Shown in pieces: positions 62,031-64,000 of a stretch of 64,000 nucleotides of DNA; position 1 is the first letter of the stretch; each line of letters starts with the position of its first letter. Location: assembly GCF_030704535.1 (NCBI RefSeq), contig NC_081817.1:4783501-4847500 (forward strand), given 5' to 3'. This DNA is from Vitis vinifera. Lineage: Eukaryota > Streptophyta > Magnoliopsida > Vitales > Vitaceae. The notes beneath the pieces are model-generated. The model saw only the letters and a program-made list of their open reading frames with translations, was not told the origin of the DNA and ran no database searches. Position numbers and translations under genes: made by a program.

Positions 62031-62040
62031 CCGACCTCAA

Positions 62041-62052
62041 CCTTATATACTC
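62041..62052 (+). promoter_or_regulatory. Likely TATA box of the ARP1-like gene
   Basis: 'cttatatactcc' stands 118 bp before the start codon at 62168, in front of a CT-rich leader ('cctcttcctctccctcc'), a usual plant core-promoter layout. Confidence 0.5.
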
Positions 62053-62167
62053 CAAAACACCCTCTTCCTCTCCCTCCACAAACCCTTTTCTCCCTCTCCA
62101 ACTCATGCCATAGTGTCATCCTCCCATCATACGCCGTCGTTTCAGGAGAAAAAGAGATACATTGGAC

Positions 62168-63649
62168 ATGACGATGAGCAACGCCATCGGACAGTTCGGC
62201 GACACCACGCTTACCAAAGTGTTTGTTGGCGGCTTGGCATGGGAGACTCCCAAAGAGGCCATGAGAGACCATTTCGAGAAGTATGGTGAGATCTTGGAGG
62301 CCGTCATCATCTCCGATAAGCTCACCGGCAGATCCAAGGGCTACGGTTTCGTAAGTGCTCGCTCTTTGCAGGGGATTGATAGGTTTGCTTTGTTCGGTTC
62401 GGTTGCTAATGCGCTTCCGGTTTTTGGGTATAGGTGACGTTTAAGGAGCCGGAGGCGGCGAAGAAGGCCTGCGAGGACGCCACGCCGATGATCAACGGCC
62501 GCCGAGCCAACTGCAATCTGGCTTCTCTTGGAGCGCGACGCCCGAGGTCGGCTGCCTCCAGTACACCACCTCACCAAGGTATCTTTAATCCCTACAATCA
62601 AAAGTACAAAACGCGAGAAATGTTATTTTCGTAAATTTCAACTTCATGGAGGTCTTAAATTATGATGTTTTCTGTCGTTTAGGATCTAACGGTGGATCGA
62701 GGCCCACGTCAGCTGCACCTGCTAGTCACGTGCAGTGGTACTATCCGGCCGGAACGCCGGCTCCCCCCTTCCATCACCAGCATCATCAGGCTGTTCCTTT
62801 TTATGGGTATGCTTCTTTTTCTTGATTTTCCGTTACGTTTTCATATTATAGAGATTCGCCGCGTCTCATTGTATCAGTTCCGGTTTCAGGTACTCCCCCG
62901 CCTACATTGCGGCCGACATCAGTTACAATCATGTAAGTGCAACTGTGAAATTAGGTACAAGTGATTTATGAACCGTCCGATTCTTTCAGTCATGATCCAA
63001 CGGCTGACATAGGGATTGTGTGTTGTGGCGGTGCACAGAAGCTAAGCTACACAGGTGGTTCGTACATGAACGGGCATTTCTCGCAGGTGTATCCAGGGCA
63101 GGCTATGGTGGGTGCGAACGCATTGATGCCAATGTACCCTTTCTATCATTTTCATCAATCACAGACGATGGGGCATCCAGCTCACATGTTTCCACCAACG
63201 ACGGTGGGCCCAATGCCCACCGTCCCAGCGATCATCTCAAAGCCCACATCAATGGCTCCCAACACAGGTACCCACATTCGCTTTGGTGTATACTTGATAC
63301 ACATTAATTTATGCTCCCAAACAAGGAACAGGAATCATACATTCACGTGTGATGGAGTTGGTCCAACTGTCAATTGGGCTTTTGCAGACACAGTTGTACA
63401 ACTGTAAAATTACTATATTGGCCTCCGTTCTTTTGAAAACTGAAACACTTTTCCAACCAGGGCCAGGCTTTATAATCTTTTTCAAGCAAACGGGTACCCT
63501 CAAATCTGATAATGGAAGCTGCAAATAAGTCTTTGAAAAATCCAAAATTTTGAACAAGTAAGATGTGAACTGATATTACAGAGAACAGTTTGTTTGGCTG
63601 TGGAATAGGTGCGATGGGAGGAGGAGAAAGCTTTAAAAAGGTTGGATAA
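62168..63649 (+). CDS. Single-RRM RNA-binding protein, ARP1-like
   Basis: Six exons join to 254 residues: 62168-62350, 62434-62578, 62683-62806, 62890-62932, 63039-63267 and 63609-63649. One RRM occupies about residues 17-93: RNP2 'KVFVGGLAW' and RNP1 'KGYGFVTF', the latter cut by intron 1 after the Phe. The rest is low in charge and rich in Pro, His, Gly, Ser and Met ('AGTPAPPFHHQHHQAVPFYG', 'MYPFYHFHQSQTMGHPAHMF'). The pattern matches Arabidopsis ARP1 (AT3G54770), an ABA-responsive nuclear RNA-binding protein, and related RBP24/38 proteins. The final exon ('AMGGGESFKKVG') was chosen because it splices in frame to a fitting C-terminus. If that intron were kept, the frame would run on to a stop near 63407. 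ATG choice: the first of two Met codons in MTM. Confidence 0.88.
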
Positions 63650-63653
63650 AGGA

Positions 63654-63680
63654 AGAAAGAAAGAAAGAAAGAAAGAAAGA
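63654..63680 (+). repeat. (GAAA)n microsatellite in the ARP1-like 3' UTR
   Basis: About six GAAA units follow the stop codon at 63647-63649 directly. A second purine-rich (GAAAAA)n stretch lies near 63897-63935. Confidence 0.9.
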
Positions 63681-64000
63681 CTCAAGGCTTAAAAGAGCAA
63701 TAACGAAAGTGCCTGCCGGTGCTCTGGAGTTGGCAGCTGCTCAGAACAACATTATTATCTGATCTGGGATGGCTCTTTTCCAATTTTTTTTGTTCTTTTA
63801 ATTTCTTAATTTCTTATTCTTAGGTGTTTGATAATATTCATTCATTCTCGTTCTCTCTAACATGCATCTCATCATGAGCTGTAAACCATTTAAGGAAAAA
63901 AAAAAGAACAAGAAAAAGAAAAAGAAAAAGAGAGGAGACATATGTAACAGAGGTCATGTATGTTCACCCATGCCCTATGGAATCTTTTCAATGGCTTCAT

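Noticed and set aside
1-64000. CRISPR arrays, operons or prokaryotic mobile systems
   Set aside because: No regularly spaced identical short repeats with unique spacers occur. Gene structure is clearly eukaryotic, with introns in every intact gene.

Overview
The window is nuclear DNA of a flowering plant. It has genes with many short exons and GT-AG introns, AT-rich intergenic DNA, decayed LINEs, a solo LTR, and plant-specific families: euAP2 with a miR172 site, NPF transporter, RETARDED ROOT GROWTH, NF-YB. Protein similarity and repeat style point to a woody core eudicot, and grapevine (Vitis) is my best guess. That is inference from memory, not a search.

Layout. (1) 1-11594, + strand: the 3' third of UPF2, a nonsense-mediated decay factor. 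Four exons are visible, the upstream exons lie off the left edge, and the introns carry LINE fragments in both orientations plus several tandem duplications. (2) 11595-19709: AT-rich intergenic DNA and the AP2 promoter. (3) 19710-23097, + strand: a complete ten-exon euAP2 transcription factor (TOE/SMZ/SNZ type) with a miR172 target site. (4) 23098-29168: repeat-rich DNA with a diverged tandem array, a MITE-like element and a 1285-bp solo LTR flanked by a 5-bp target-site duplication. (5) 29169-35380, + strand: RETARDED ROOT GROWTH-like DUF155 protein, seven exons. (6) 35381-38363: non-coding DNA holding a near-perfect 105-bp inverted repeat. (7) 38364-40483, - strand: plant NT-C2 domain protein. 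(8) 41876-42310, + strand: 3' pseudogene fragment of an NPF transporter. (9) 42429-43562, - strand: plant-specific protein with an RRM-like C-terminus. (10) 45458-51587, + strand: fold-type IV PLP-dependent aminotransferase-like protein, eight exons. (11) 52569-56940, + strand: NF-YB histone-fold subunit with a 6-nt microexon. (12) 56941-62167: long intergenic region. (13) 62168-63649, + strand: RRM protein of the ARP1 type, six exons.

The genes do not form one pathway. They are an ordinary eukaryotic gene row, but the order is informative. From memory, Arabidopsis UPF2 (AT2G39260) is next to SNZ (AT2G39250), while SMZ (AT3G54990), an aminotransferase-like gene (AT3G54970), ARP1 (AT3G54770) and NF-YB10 (AT3G53340) lie in one part of chromosome 3. 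The window therefore looks like the unduplicated ancestral order of a duplicated Arabidopsis block.

I found no new multi-gene system. The most unusual items are the near-perfect long hairpin at 36214-36524 with its nested tandem copies, the duplicated and disabled splice acceptor in UPF2, a GC-AG intron in UPF2, the 6-nt NF-YB microexon, and upstream ORFs at three genes. Exon boundaries were read by eye from splice signals, reading frame and remembered family sequences. All predicted CDSs close in frame, but none has been tested against transcripts.
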